Shown here piece by piece: positions 55,996 to 64,000 of a stretch of 64,000 nt of DNA (positions are counted from its first letter, which is position 1; the number at the start of each line of letters is the position of its first letter). The notes under the pieces were generated by a model. The model made no database searches, was not told the DNA's origin, and was given only the letters and a program-made list of their open reading frames with translations. The position numbers and the translations under genes are program-made. The stretch lies in contig CBDFKJ010000009.1 of NCBI GenBank assembly GCA_965248805.1, positions 1,116,001 through 1,180,000 of the forward strand. Direction: 5' to 3'. The stretch comes from CBDFKJ01 sp965248805. GTDB taxonomy: Bacteria > Pseudomonadota > Alphaproteobacteria > UBA6615.

Positions 55996-56634
55996 CTAGT
56001 TGGCGGCGAAGCAATAGAACAAGCCGTTGCCGCCGGTGCGGCGCAGGTTTGCCTGGCTGCAGCCGCGCGACGGGTGCGCGGTGCTCCAGGATGTCGGGTT
56101 GGCGCCGCCGCCGGTGCGGTCGTGATGGCCGACCCACGCCGCGCCCTCACTGTTGCTCGTCCAGTTGCCACACGTCGCATCCTCGCCCGCCGGCGGCGCG
56201 GTGCCGTCCAGCAGCGTACCGGTCAGAATGTCGTGCATGTTCGGCCGGTCGCCGCGCCCGTTGACCACACCGCGTCCCTCGGTCACCGAGATGCCCTTCG
56301 TGAGGGCGGCGGCGTCGCTTAGCAGTTCATCGGCATTCGCCGCCACCATGACGCCGTTGGCATTGAACCAGGGTCCAGAGCCGATGCGATCGCGGGCGTT
56401 GACCATCGGCTCCTGGGTGCTCAAATAGGCGCGCCAGGTCTTGCCCGACGAGCCCGCCGCCTCGGCCAGGGACTGGCAGTGCGCATCGGCGCCCTCGAGG
56501 CCGCCCAGGTTTGCGCCGTCGCCGGGGCCAACGCTGGTGATGAAAAAGCTCATGTCGGCCTGGGCCATCGCCGCCGGCGCAACGCCGATCAGCAGGGCCA
56601 TGACCGAGGCGAGTGCCACTATCTGTCTTGGCAT
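55996..56634 (-). CDS. Secreted protein of unknown function
   Basis: A 212-residue exported protein. Residues 1-26 form a signal peptide with likely cleavage after AMA (MALLIGVAPAAMAQA). The mature part has SFFITSVGPGDGANLGGLEGADAHCQ, KTWRAYLST, ARDRIGSGPWFN, CGNWTSN and a last cysteine in LFYCFA. Four cysteines suggest disulfides, and the pattern resembles secreted lectin-like proteins, but I cannot assign a family firmly. The ATG at 56634 follows GAAGGAAAC. It stands alone between the iol region and IS630 copy 3. Confidence 0.75.
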   Translation of the reverse strand: MPRQIVALASVMALLIGVAPAAMAQADMSFFITSVGPGDGANLGGLEGADAHCQSLAEAAGSSGKTWRAYLSTQEPMVNARDRIGSGPWFNANGVMVAANADELLSDAAALTKGISVTEGRGVVNGRGDRPNMHDILTGTLLDGTAPPAGEDATCGNWTSNSEGAAWVGHHDRTGGGANPTSWSTAHPSRGCSQANLRRTGGNGLFYCFAAN

Positions 56635-56763
56635 TACCGTTTCCTTCCCATTTTTCTGCACGCTTTTCGAATTGGTGCGGTCGGCCGATTGCCGAATGCT
56701 GCGTAGACTAGAATGCTGCCATGAAAGTTCAAGGCCGCGGTTCGGCTGCTTCCGGCATTGCTT

Positions 56764-57853
56764 CTAGTGGATTGATTCCAACGTTTGGAACCCTCGGTTT
56801 CGGGCTGCGATGATGTCGTCGGGGTCGGCTTTCCATATGAATGGCTGTGGGTTGGCCGCATTGTATTTGCGGACGAAGCGGTTGATTGCGGCCTGGAGAT
56901 CGACGACGGAATGGAAGACGCCGTGCTTGAGCCGCCGCCGGGTGAGTTTTGCGAAGAAGCCCTCGACGGCATTGAGCCACGAGCAGGAGGTCGGTGTGAA
57001 GTGGAAAGTCCAGCGCGGATGGCGGGCGAGCCAGGCGCGGACCTTGTCCTTGTTGTGCGCCGCGTAGTTGTCGACGATCGCGTGGATGGCCTTGTCCGCC
57101 GGCACCGTGCGCTCGATGCGGTTGAGGAAGCGGATGAACTCCTGATGGCGGTGGCGCTGCATGTTCTGGCCGATCACCGTTCCGTCCAGAACGTTGAGCG
57201 CCGCAAACAGCGTGGTCGTGCCGTGCCGTTTGTAGTCATGGGTCATGGTGCCGGCGCGTCCCTTCTTCATCGGCAGACCGGCGGTCGAGCGCCTGGATCT
57301 GTGACTTCTCATCGATCGACAACACCACCGCATGGGCCGGCGGGTCGACATACAGGCCGACGATATCGGTGAGTTTCTCGGCGAAGGCAGGGTCGGTCGA
57401 CAGCTTGAAGTTGCGCCAGCGGTGCGGGCTGAGACCGTGAGCCTTCCAGATCGCCTGCACCGTCGAGGCGGCAATACCGGCCGCCCTGGCCATCGCGCGC
57501 AACGTCCAGTGGGTCGCCTCAAACGGCGGCGGTTGCTGCGTCAGGCGCACGATCTCGGCGACACGATCGAGCGGGACCGGCGCCTTGCCGGGCGGACGGG
57601 ACTTGTCGCGAAGCAGGCCGCCGACACCCTCGTGCATGAACCGCTCTTGCCAGCGCCACACGCAGGTCTTGGACTTGCCGGTCTCGGTCATGATCGCCGA
57701 GGTGCCCAGACCCTCGCCGCTGAGAAGGACAATATGTGCCCGCCAGACGTGTTTCTGCGGGCTCTTGGGATCCGCGACGACCGCGCGCAATCGCTGACGG
57801 TCGCCGGCGGATAGGGTGAAGGAGATTCCACTGCGCATGCGCCAGATTCGCAT
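56764..57853 (-). pseudogene. IS630 transposase frameshifted by a 7-bp tandem duplication
   Basis: The N-terminal 205 residues are as in copy 1 up to EEGTRRHHD. The duplication then shifts the frame, so the second and third catalytic residues (in IVDNYAAHN and NAVEGFFAK) are out of frame. All other residues match copy 1 closely, so the damage is recent. Confidence 0.9.
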
Positions 57854-57907
57854 ACCACAGCAAAATACGGAATCCCAATTCGGACTCTTTCATTCCGATC
57901 AATCCAC
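56767..57907 (-). mobile_element. IS630 copy 3 (full-length type with a 7-bp duplication)
   Basis: The 1141-bp body has the same ends and TA duplications (56765-56766, 57908-57909) as copy 1. The extra 7 bp is a tandem duplication of GTCATGG near 57237-57250. Its insertion cut off the last codons of the MFS gene. Confidence 0.92.
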
Positions 57908-59241
57908 TAGGCTGCGGACGGGCGAAGCCGCCAAGATGAACGGCGCCAGCAAGCCGCCCAGGAAGGCCAACCAGATTGTCTCTCGGACGCCGATAAGCGA
58001 CGCCAGCGCGCCGGCCACGAGCGCGCCTAAGGGCAATAGCAGGCTGGTCAAGGCATGCAACGTTGCGTTTGCGCGGCCCAGCACCGACATCGGCAATACC
58101 GTCTGGCGCAGGCTGACGGCATGAATGGTGTAAGCCACGAGCAGCGCATCGCCGACCAATTGATGCGCGGCCAGCAGGCCGATCACCAGCCAGTCGGGCC
58201 CGCTCGCCACCGCGATCAGTAGCCATGCGGCTTGACCGAGGCCCACTAGAACGATCATCGCCGGTCCTAGCCCGAGCCAGATTGGCAGTCGGCGCGCGAA
58301 TAGCGCGCCCAGCAGCCCGCCAACTCCGCCCAAACCGATGAGCAGGCCGACGATGCCCGGCGACAGCCCCAAGGTGTCGATCGTGAAGATCATGTACAGC
58401 GCGAATAGAAACCCGTCGAAAAAGGCCACGTTGCCCTCGACCAGGAACAACGGACGCAACATCGGATGGCCAAATCCGGCCCGCAGTCCGGTCGCCAGAT
58501 CGCGCGCCAAGCTCGGCGGTTCGGCCTCGACCTCGGCCGGCACCTCGGGACCGCGGATCGATTTGATAAAGACCGCGGAGACGACAAATGAGATGGCATC
58601 GAAGACGATCGCGACCGGCGCGGTCACGATCTCGATCAGGATACCGGCAATGCTCGGACCGCCGATTTCGGCCACGGCGTCGGTGGTTTCGAGCTTGGCG
58701 TTGGCGTCGACCAGGTGCGGCTTGCCGACGAGTGCCGGCAGGTAGGCGTTGTCGGCGATCTGAAACAATGTGCTCGCCGCCCCGACTCCAGCCGCGACCG
58801 CATAGAGTTGCAGCATGGACAGCAGGCCAATCCAATGGGCGAGGGGGACGGTGAAGAGCAGTGCCGCGCGAAACAGATCGGCGCCGATGAGGAGCGGCCG
58901 CTTCGCCGACCGGTCGACGCGACCGCCCATCAGAATGCCGCCCACCGCACCCGGCGCGACCGACAGCGCCGCCAGGACGCCGATTTAGGCGGGACTCGCT
59001 TCGATCGTAAGGATCGCGATAACGGGCAGCACGGTGCGGCTGATGCGCGAGCCGAAGGCGCTGACCGATTGCGCCGCCCAAAATTTCAAGAAGTCCTGGT
59101 GCTGCCACAACCCAACCTTGGGTCGGGTCGCGGCAAGCCGCCTCAATGCCGTTCGCCAGACGCCCAATGTATCCTCAGGCGCCGGTGTCGCGGAGCGACT
59201 GACCGGGCTCAATGGGGCGGCGGGCGATCTTGTCCATGCTA

Positions 59242-60076
59242 GGGTCCGGACTCATAACCATTAGCTGACGGTAGCGGCGAGACAGACGGCGGCGAGGAAG
59301 TTTTGGGCGAGGCGGTCATAGCGGGTTGCGATTCTGCGGAAGTCTTTCAGCCGGCCGAACATGCGCTCGATGGCGTTGCGGTCGCGATAGAGCGCCGGGC
59401 TGAAGCACGGCTTCCAGCGGCGGTTGGCCTTCGGCGGGATGTTCGGAGCGACGCCTCTGCTCTCGATCTTGCGGCGAACGGCGTCGCTGTCATAGCCCTT
59501 GTCGCCAGTCAGGATCGAGGTGGCCGGCATCCGCTCCAGCAGCGGCCGCTGTGCAGTCCGCCACTTGGCCGCCGGTCAGCAGGAAGGCGAACGGGCGGCA
59601 GAGGCCATCGGTCAGCGCATGGATCTTCGTGGTGCGCCCGCCGCGGGAGCGGCCAATGGCCTGCGTGTGCTCCCCCCTTTGCCGCCCGAGGCGCAGCGAT
59701 GAGCCTTCACCGCCGAGGAATCGATCAACACTTGCGCCGGCGGCCCACCCGCCGAAGCCAGAGCGTGGAATATCCCTGTCCACACGCCTTTGGCCGCCCA
59801 CCGCACGAAGCGATTGTAGAGCGTCTTGCGCGGGCCATAGACGGACGGCGCATCGACCCAACGTCCGCCGGACTTCAACACATGGATGATACCGCTTATA
59901 ACGCGGCGGTCGTCGACTCTCGGCTTGCCGCGCGTATCCGTCGGCAGATGCGGCACGAGCCGCGCAAACTGTTCCTCGCTCAGCCAGAACGTATCGTCCA
60001 TCGCAACACTCCCGCAGTTTGGGAGCGTGAATCACATCGCGCCGCGTCGGCTCAAGCGATTTATGGGTCCGGAGCC
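59242..60076 (-). mobile_element. IS5-family (IS427-like) insertion sequence
   Basis: An 835-bp element flanked by TA (59240-59241, 60077-60078). Its terminal repeats are GGGTCCGGACTCATAA and, inverted, GGCTCCGGACCCATAA. The target in the empty site is ATGC-TA-GTGT. TA duplication and two overlapping frames fit the IS427 group. Confidence 0.88.
59261..60001 (-). pseudogene. IS427-like transposase, frameshifted
   Basis: OrfA (WLSEEQFARLVPHLP, YNRFVRWAAKGVW, VLIDSSAVKAHRCASGGKGG) passes to a second frame (EHTQAIGRSRGGRTTKIHALTD) at AAAGGGGGG, 59672-59680. This is a plausible programmed -1 slippage site, as used by this group. A further shift near 59540, not expected in the group, brings LLERMPATSILTGDKGYDSD and the last catalytic part (ERMFGRLKDFRR) back to the first frame, so the copy is probably dead. 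Confidence 0.82.
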
Positions 60077-60155
60077 TAGTGTGCTTGTCCATTCGAACAG
60101 CGCACCGGAGGCACGCCCATCGTCCTGCCGGTCGGTCGCAGGGAGTCGTCAGGCG

Positions 60156-60695
60156 ATGCGTCAATGGTACTGGATACCCGCACTGGTTCTCGGGTCGGCG
60201 TTGGCCGGTTGCGCCGAAGGCACGAAAACGTCAACACCTCAGTTCCAAGGCGACTATCAAGGAACGCTGTTCAACTACGCCGCCGGCGGGCGCGATCTGC
60301 ACACCGTCGTCGTTGGCGATCCGTTCGGAGAAGCCGAGGCGTTTGCGCCCCGCGTCGCGGCGATTCTCACCGAGCGGAGCACGCGCGAACCGTCTAACTT
60401 CACGACCGATCCGGGGCCGAGCGCCCGCCTACAGTACAAGGTGGTCCTGTTCTTCGATCCGGAGCGTTCGGTCACGCCCAACACGCTGTGCGGCGATGCG
60501 GGCGCCCTGCAGCCAAAGCCGCCGGGCGACCTTCAATCCGTCGACATGCTGATGGCGTTCTGTGACGGCGTTCTCGCGGTGTGTTATCTCCGCGGCTCCT
60601 ACAACGATGGCGGCCGGGAGGGCCGGTTCGAGTCATTCCTGGCGCTGATGCTGCATCTACTGTTGCCGACCGAGACGCCACGCCGGTTCCGCTGA
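60156..60695 (+). CDS. Lipoprotein of unknown function
   Basis: A 179-residue protein with a short lipoprotein signal (RQWYWIPALVLGSALAGC) ending in the lipobox LAGC, cysteine at residue 19. The mature part has QFQGDYQGTLFNYAAGGRDLHTVVVGDPFG and YKVVLFFDPERSV, with two further cysteines, and a C-terminal basic end. No family was recognised. It is intact, lies just right of the IS5 element, and converges on the split hydrolase. Confidence 0.72.
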   Translation: MRQWYWIPALVLGSALAGCAEGTKTSTPQFQGDYQGTLFNYAAGGRDLHTVVVGDPFGEAEAFAPRVAAILTERSTREPSNFTTDPGPSARLQYKVVLFFDPERSVTPNTLCGDAGALQPKPPGDLQSVDMLMAFCDGVLAVCYLRGSYNDGGREGRFESFLALMLHLLLPTETPRRFR

Positions 60696-60798
60696 CCCAG
60701 CAAGCTCAACCAATACCCATTTGTTGGAATATTTTCCGCGTCAGGGGGGCTGTCGGCCTTTTCCATTTCGGCGAGCACGAGCACGTGGTTGACGTCCA

Positions 60799-61676
60799 GT
60801 GGAGGGATCGGAACGAAAGAGTCCGAATTGGGATTCCGTATTTTGCTGTGGTATGCGCCCGGCAAGGCGCCGGTCCCGCTCGATCGTGTCGCCGAGATCG
60901 TGCGCCTGACGCAGCAACCGCCGCCGTTTGAGGCGACCCACTGGACGTTGCGCGCGATGGCCAGGGCGGCCGGTATTGCCGCCTCGACGGTGCAGGCGAT
61001 CTGGAAGGCTCACGGTCTCAGCCCGCACCGCTGGCGCAACTTCAAGCTGTCGACCGACCCTGCCTTCGCCGAGAAACTCACCGATATCGTCGGCCTGTAT
61101 GTCGACCCGCCGGCCCATGCGGTGGTGTTGTCGATCGATGAGAAGTCACAGATCCAGGCGCTCGACCGCCGGTCTGCCGATGAAGAAGGGACGCGCCGGC
61201 ACCATGACTACAAACGGCACGGCACGACCACGCTGTTTGCGGCGCTCAACGTTCTGGACGGAACGGTGATCGGCCAGAACATGCAGCGCCACCGCCATCA
61301 GGAGTTCATCCGCTTCCTCAACCGCATCGAGCGCACGGTGCCGGCGGACAAGGCCATCCACGCGATCGTCGACAACTACGCGGCGCACAACAAGGACAAG
61401 GTCCGCGCCTGGCTCGCCCGCCATCCGCGCTGGACTTTCCACTTCACACCGACCTCCTGCTCGTGGCTCAATGCCGTCGAGGGCTTCTTCGCAAAACTCA
61501 CCCGGCGGCGGCTCAAGCACGGCGTCTTCCATTCCGTCGTCGATCTCCAGGCCGCAATCAACCGCTTCGTCCGCGAATACAATGCGGCCAACCCACAGCC
61601 ATTCATATCGAAAGCCGACCCCAACGACATCATCGCAGCCCGAAACCGAGGGTTCCAAACGTTGGAATCAATCCAC
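60799..61676 (+). mobile_element. IS630 copy 4, internally deleted derivative (878 bp)
   Basis: Exactly the length of copy 2, with the same 256-bp deletion junction, the same GTGGAGGGATCGG end and the same Trp-to-Ser change, but in the opposite orientation. The right flank is TA (61677-61678); the left flank is CA (60797-60798), so one target copy has mutated or the end was reshaped. Confidence 0.9.
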
Positions 61677-61679
61677 TAG
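60857..61679 (+). pseudogene. N-terminally truncated IS630 transposase
   Basis: As in copy 2, the catalytic domain from KAPVPLDRV onward is open (SIDEKS, IVDNYAAHN, NAVEGFFAK) but the first 86 codons and the in-frame ATG are gone. The frame is open leftwards through the terminal repeat (TKESELGFRILLW), so a fusion product from outside is conceivable but unlikely. Confidence 0.88.
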
Positions 61680-62588
61680 CACCTCGAAATATTCACCGCT
61701 CAAGCCGGCGCCCGTCCAGGCATCGGTGTAGACGCGCGATTGCCGTCGAAACTTATCGGTCTCGCCGCCGCCCACCGCGATGATCTGCGGCGCCGCGCGC
61801 GCGGGAATGTTGTGGATGGGGCTGTTGCGGTGCGCCATCTCGGCATCCATCCGCACATCGGCGTTCAGGTACGACAGGCGCAGCGGCTCCAGATCGTGCA
61901 GCCCGCTGAGCGCGCAGCCGCCCTTGATCGCGTCCCAGGGCAGGTCGTATTCGGTCCAGTCGGTCGACAACATCATCCCGGTCAGATGGCCGCCGGCGGA
62001 ATGGCCGGAGATGTACAGCCGCTGCGAATCGCCGCCGAAACTGGCGGCGTTGGCGACGACCCAGCGGATCGCGGCGCGATTCTGGCGCACGATTTCGTCC
62101 ATGGTGACGTTGGGGCACAGGTCGTAGTTGACCAGCACCGTCGTCGAGCCCGCGGCGACCAGTGGCAGGGCGACGAAGCGGTGTTCGGCCTTGTCGAAGG
62201 CGCGCCAGTAGCCGCCATGGATGAACAGGTGGATCGGTGCATTGGCCTGCGCCGCCGGAAAAATGTCCAGCTTCTCGCCCGGCGCATCGCCGAAGGCGAG
62301 GTCGAGCTGGCAATTCAGTTCACGCGCGGCGCGGTCGGAGGACTCCTTCAGCCGGGCGAAATGCCCCGGATGGTCAGGCACGCGCCGGCGCATGTCGTAT
62401 TGTAGATCGAGTGCTTCCTGGTCGTAGTCGCGATAGACAAGCTCCGCCATGTCGCCAACTCCGTTACGTATTGCCGTGGTTCGGATGGTCGGGAGCGGCG
62501 AGCCCGCGCACCATGCCCAGCCGCGCGCGCGCATGCTATGGAGCCGCGGCGGCGCGTGCAAGCGCCGCCTGCGCGCGCGGGTCGGTCA

Positions 62589-63406
62589 ATGGCAAAGGCG
62601 TATGACGTCGTGGTTGTGGGCGCCGGTATTATCGGCGCCAGCACGGCCTATCATCTGAAGGCGGCGGGCGCATCCGATCCGGTGCGCTCGACCGAGGCCT
62701 ATGTCGGTGCGTTCGAGCGGGCGGGCGGTGAGGCCCGTATGAAGACACCGGTGCGGGCGCTGATGCGTCGGGGGGATCGCATCACCGGCGTCGTCACCGA
62801 CGAAGGCCCGATCGCCGCCGGCGTAGTCGTCAATGCCGCCGGACCGTGGGCACCGTTTTCCTGGCGGCGAGTGCGCAGATCGAGCTTGCGATGCGCACAG
62901 TGCGCGAACAGGACACTGTGTGGGAGGTGCGGCCCGGCCGCCCGGTGCCGACGGCGACCCTCGCGTTGGCGGTGGACAGTCTCTACGTCCGTCCGCTGGG
63001 TGAGCGGCGCTACATCATCGGCCACGGCTTTCCCAAGGATTACGTGGATGTGGATCCCTATAACTTCAAGGAAACGGCCGATGACGACTTCGTCTCGCTC
63101 ATGCTGGAACGCTCGACCCATCGCATCCCTTCGTTCTCCGGGTGCCGGCTGATCGACTCATACGCCTCGCTCTATGACGTAACCCCGGACTGGCATCCCT
63201 TTCTCGGCCCGCGCCAGGGGCTCGCCGGCTACGTCGACGCCTGCGGCGGTAGTGGACACGGCTTCAAGTTCGGTCCGGCGTTCGGTCGCGAGCTGGCACG
63301 GTGGATTGTCGACGGCTTCGTCGCCGACGACTTCGCACAGCTCAGCTACGACCGCATGTCCGGCCACAGGCCGTTCGAGCAGACCTTCGGCGGCAACCGG
63401 GGCTAA
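62589..63406 (+). pseudogene. FAD-dependent amine/amino-acid oxidoreductase, internal deletion and frameshift
   Basis: DAO-family features are present: YDVVVVGAGIIGASTAYHL at the N-terminus and GVVVNAAGPWA, then YVRPLGERRYIIGHGFP, DSYASLYDVTPDWHPFLG and GGSGHGFKFGPAFG. After AYHLKAAGA near residue 25 the sequence jumps to SDPVRSTEAYV; some 100-130 residues usual in the family are missing. A 1-nt loss near 62850 shifts the frame after GPWA. The ATG at 62589 fits the Rossmann start. Not functional as read. Confidence 0.8.
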
Positions 63407-63409
63407 CAG

Positions 63410-63844
63410 GTGTCGGAAGGTTTCGAGACAGTCTTGCTCGCCGGCGGACTGCTCATCGGCGGTGTTATCGGATTGATTGTCGGACTCTACTACCGCCGCC
63501 GCGTGCGACGCCTGCTGAGAGTTGGCCGAGACGCCGAGGGCACGATTGTCGGGTTGCGGCGCGAAGCGGCGGGCGAAGGCGTCAACTGGTTTCCGGTTGT
63601 CCAGTTCGATGCCGCCGACGGGACGCGCTACGCGTTCACCTCGGAAGTGGGGGTGGTGCCGCTATTTCGCCGCAAGGGGCAGAAGGTGAAGGTCGTCTAC
63701 GATCCGGCAATGCCGATGGAAGCCATGATCCGCAGCCACTTCTGGATGGTCATCGCGCCAGCGATCTCCCTGTACGTCGCTATCGCAATGATCATTGCGA
63801 GCGTGGCGGTTTACGCCGACGCGTTGCTGCAACGCCCCGGCTGA
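63410..63844 (+). CDS. DUF3592 domain membrane protein
   Basis: A 144-residue protein with an N-terminal helix (LLAGGLLIGGVIGLIVGLYY), a beta-rich soluble middle (GTIVGLRREAAGEGVNWFPVVQF, YAFTSEVG, KVKVVYDPAMP) and a C-terminal helix (MVIAPAISLYVAIAMIIASVAV). This is the usual DUF3592 layout; the function is unknown. The GTG at 63410 follows the oxidoreductase stop by three bases. Confidence 0.8.
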   Translation: MSEGFETVLLAGGLLIGGVIGLIVGLYYRRRVRRLLRVGRDAEGTIVGLRREAAGEGVNWFPVVQFDAADGTRYAFTSEVGVVPLFRRKGQKVKVVYDPAMPMEAMIRSHFWMVIAPAISLYVAIAMIIASVAVYADALLQRPG

Positions 63845-63951
63845 CGCGGATCGACGCACTGAACCATCTCATCCTCGAAAACGAACACGCCTGGCCGCGG
63901 TTTTTGGAGGAAGTGAGCCGGTTCCTGGCGCTCGACGAGGTCGGCGGTTAA
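63841..63951 (+). pseudogene. Possible C-terminal remnant of an alpha/beta hydrolase
   Basis: A 36-codon open stretch reading IDALNHLILENEHAWPRFLEEV and FLALDE resembles the last helix and histidine region of alpha/beta-fold hydrolases. The upstream frame is occupied by the DUF3592 gene, so only a fragment is left. Could be chance; low confidence. The remaining 49 bases of the window show nothing. Confidence 0.3.
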
Positions 63952-64000
63952 GCATTCCGCAAGCGGAACACGAGAGGATGACGGGTCCTACTCCTCGGAG

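Larger units (their letters stand above)
56729..59212 (-). pseudogene. MFS transporter (DHA3-like), nonsense codon and IS insertion
   Basis: The N-terminal segment (59212 to 58988, FLKFWAAQSVSAFGSRISRTVLPVIA) is followed by an in-frame TAA at 58985-58987. The same frame continues without a break as IGVLAALSVAPGAVGGILMGGRVDR and some ten more helices. IS630 copy 3 then interrupts the tail: the sequence now ends VRSLVD, whereas the empty site reads SLEAMPEAAEPRP and stops at 56729. The start is uncertain (TTG at 59212). Substrate unknown. Confidence 0.82.
60706..62450 (-). pseudogene. Alpha/beta hydrolase (kynurenine-formamidase-like) split by IS630 copy 4
   Basis: The main part (62450 to 61677) starts MAELVYRDYDQEALDLQY. 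It has the oxyanion motif HGGYWRAF, the nucleophile in GHSAGGH and PQIIAVGGGETDKFRRQ. The coding then runs into the IS and stops after LVD. On the far side the reading continues as DVNHVLVLAEMEKADSP with the presumed catalytic histidine. A run of six Cs (60744-60749 on the plus strand as Gs), shortened to five, lets it finish as LTRKIFQQMGIG with a stop at 60706. The present product lacks the histidine. Confidence 0.82.

Noticed and set aside
34244..61678. Composite transposon bounded by IS630 copies
   Set aside because: The copies are in mixed orientation, each has its own TA flanks, and no duplication bounds any larger segment; independent insertions explain the data better.

Overview
The window is GC-rich bacterial chromosomal DNA, most likely from an alphaproteobacterium of the Rhodospirillales type. 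This is inferred from gene order: a complete 14-subunit nuoA-N operon running into birA, coaX, ribonuclease J and methylmalonyl-CoA epimerase; an rplU-rpmA-obgE-proB-proA-nadD-rsfS-rlmH cluster; and an sdhCDAB operon. No 16S gene is present, so a closer placement is not possible.

Layout. 1-3107 (minus strand): sdhCDAB, with sdhB running off the left end. 3108-4357: a gene-free stretch with a strong hairpin. 4358-8008: pdxY, a CDP-alcohol phosphatidyltransferase, a patatin-like phospholipase and a universal stress protein. 8162-8239: tRNA-Asp. 8324-26928 (plus): nuoABCDEF, a small pentapeptide-repeat gene, nuoGHIJKLMN, birA, coaX, rnj, mce and tag, nearly all overlapping or a few bases apart. 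26934-32549 (minus): rlmH, rsfS, nadD, proA, proB, obgE, rpmA, rplU, read from a recognisable sigma-70-like promoter. Every gene in this first half is intact.

From about 32.7 kb to the right end the character changes sharply. This half holds seven insertion sequences: four IS630 copies (two full-length, two sharing one 256-bp internal deletion) and one each of IS1182-like, IS1595 and IS5/IS427-like. At least ten non-transposase genes are broken by 1-nt frameshifts, deletions, a nonsense codon or IS insertion. They are an aldo/keto reductase-RidA fusion, a GDYXXLXY protein, a DUF2157 protein, a methyltransferase, MmcQ/YjbR, a glutathionyl-hydroquinone reductase, a hybrid sensor kinase, methylmalonate-semialdehyde dehydrogenase, an MFS exporter, an alpha/beta hydrolase and a FAD oxidoreductase. 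Still intact are a secreted metallo-beta-lactamase-fold hydrolase with an EF-hand pair, an HExxH protein, hemN with an FNR/FixK-type site, iolD, iolE, iolB, iolG (altered only at its C-terminus), a secreted protein, a lipoprotein and a DUF3592 protein.

How the genes work together. Sdh and Nuo are two entry points into the respiratory quinone pool. The translation/proline/NAD cluster is housekeeping. The iolD-iolE-iolB-mmsA-iolG cluster would take myo-inositol to acetyl-CoA, but the mmsA step carries two frameshifts, so the pathway is probably blocked here. The pattern of an intact core beside a decaying, IS-rich accessory half suggests recent relaxation of selection (a host-associated or bottlenecked lineage). 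Assembly error is the main alternative and can be tested. Several IS insertions can be resolved to the base by rebuilding the empty site, which shows how each changed the neighbouring protein.
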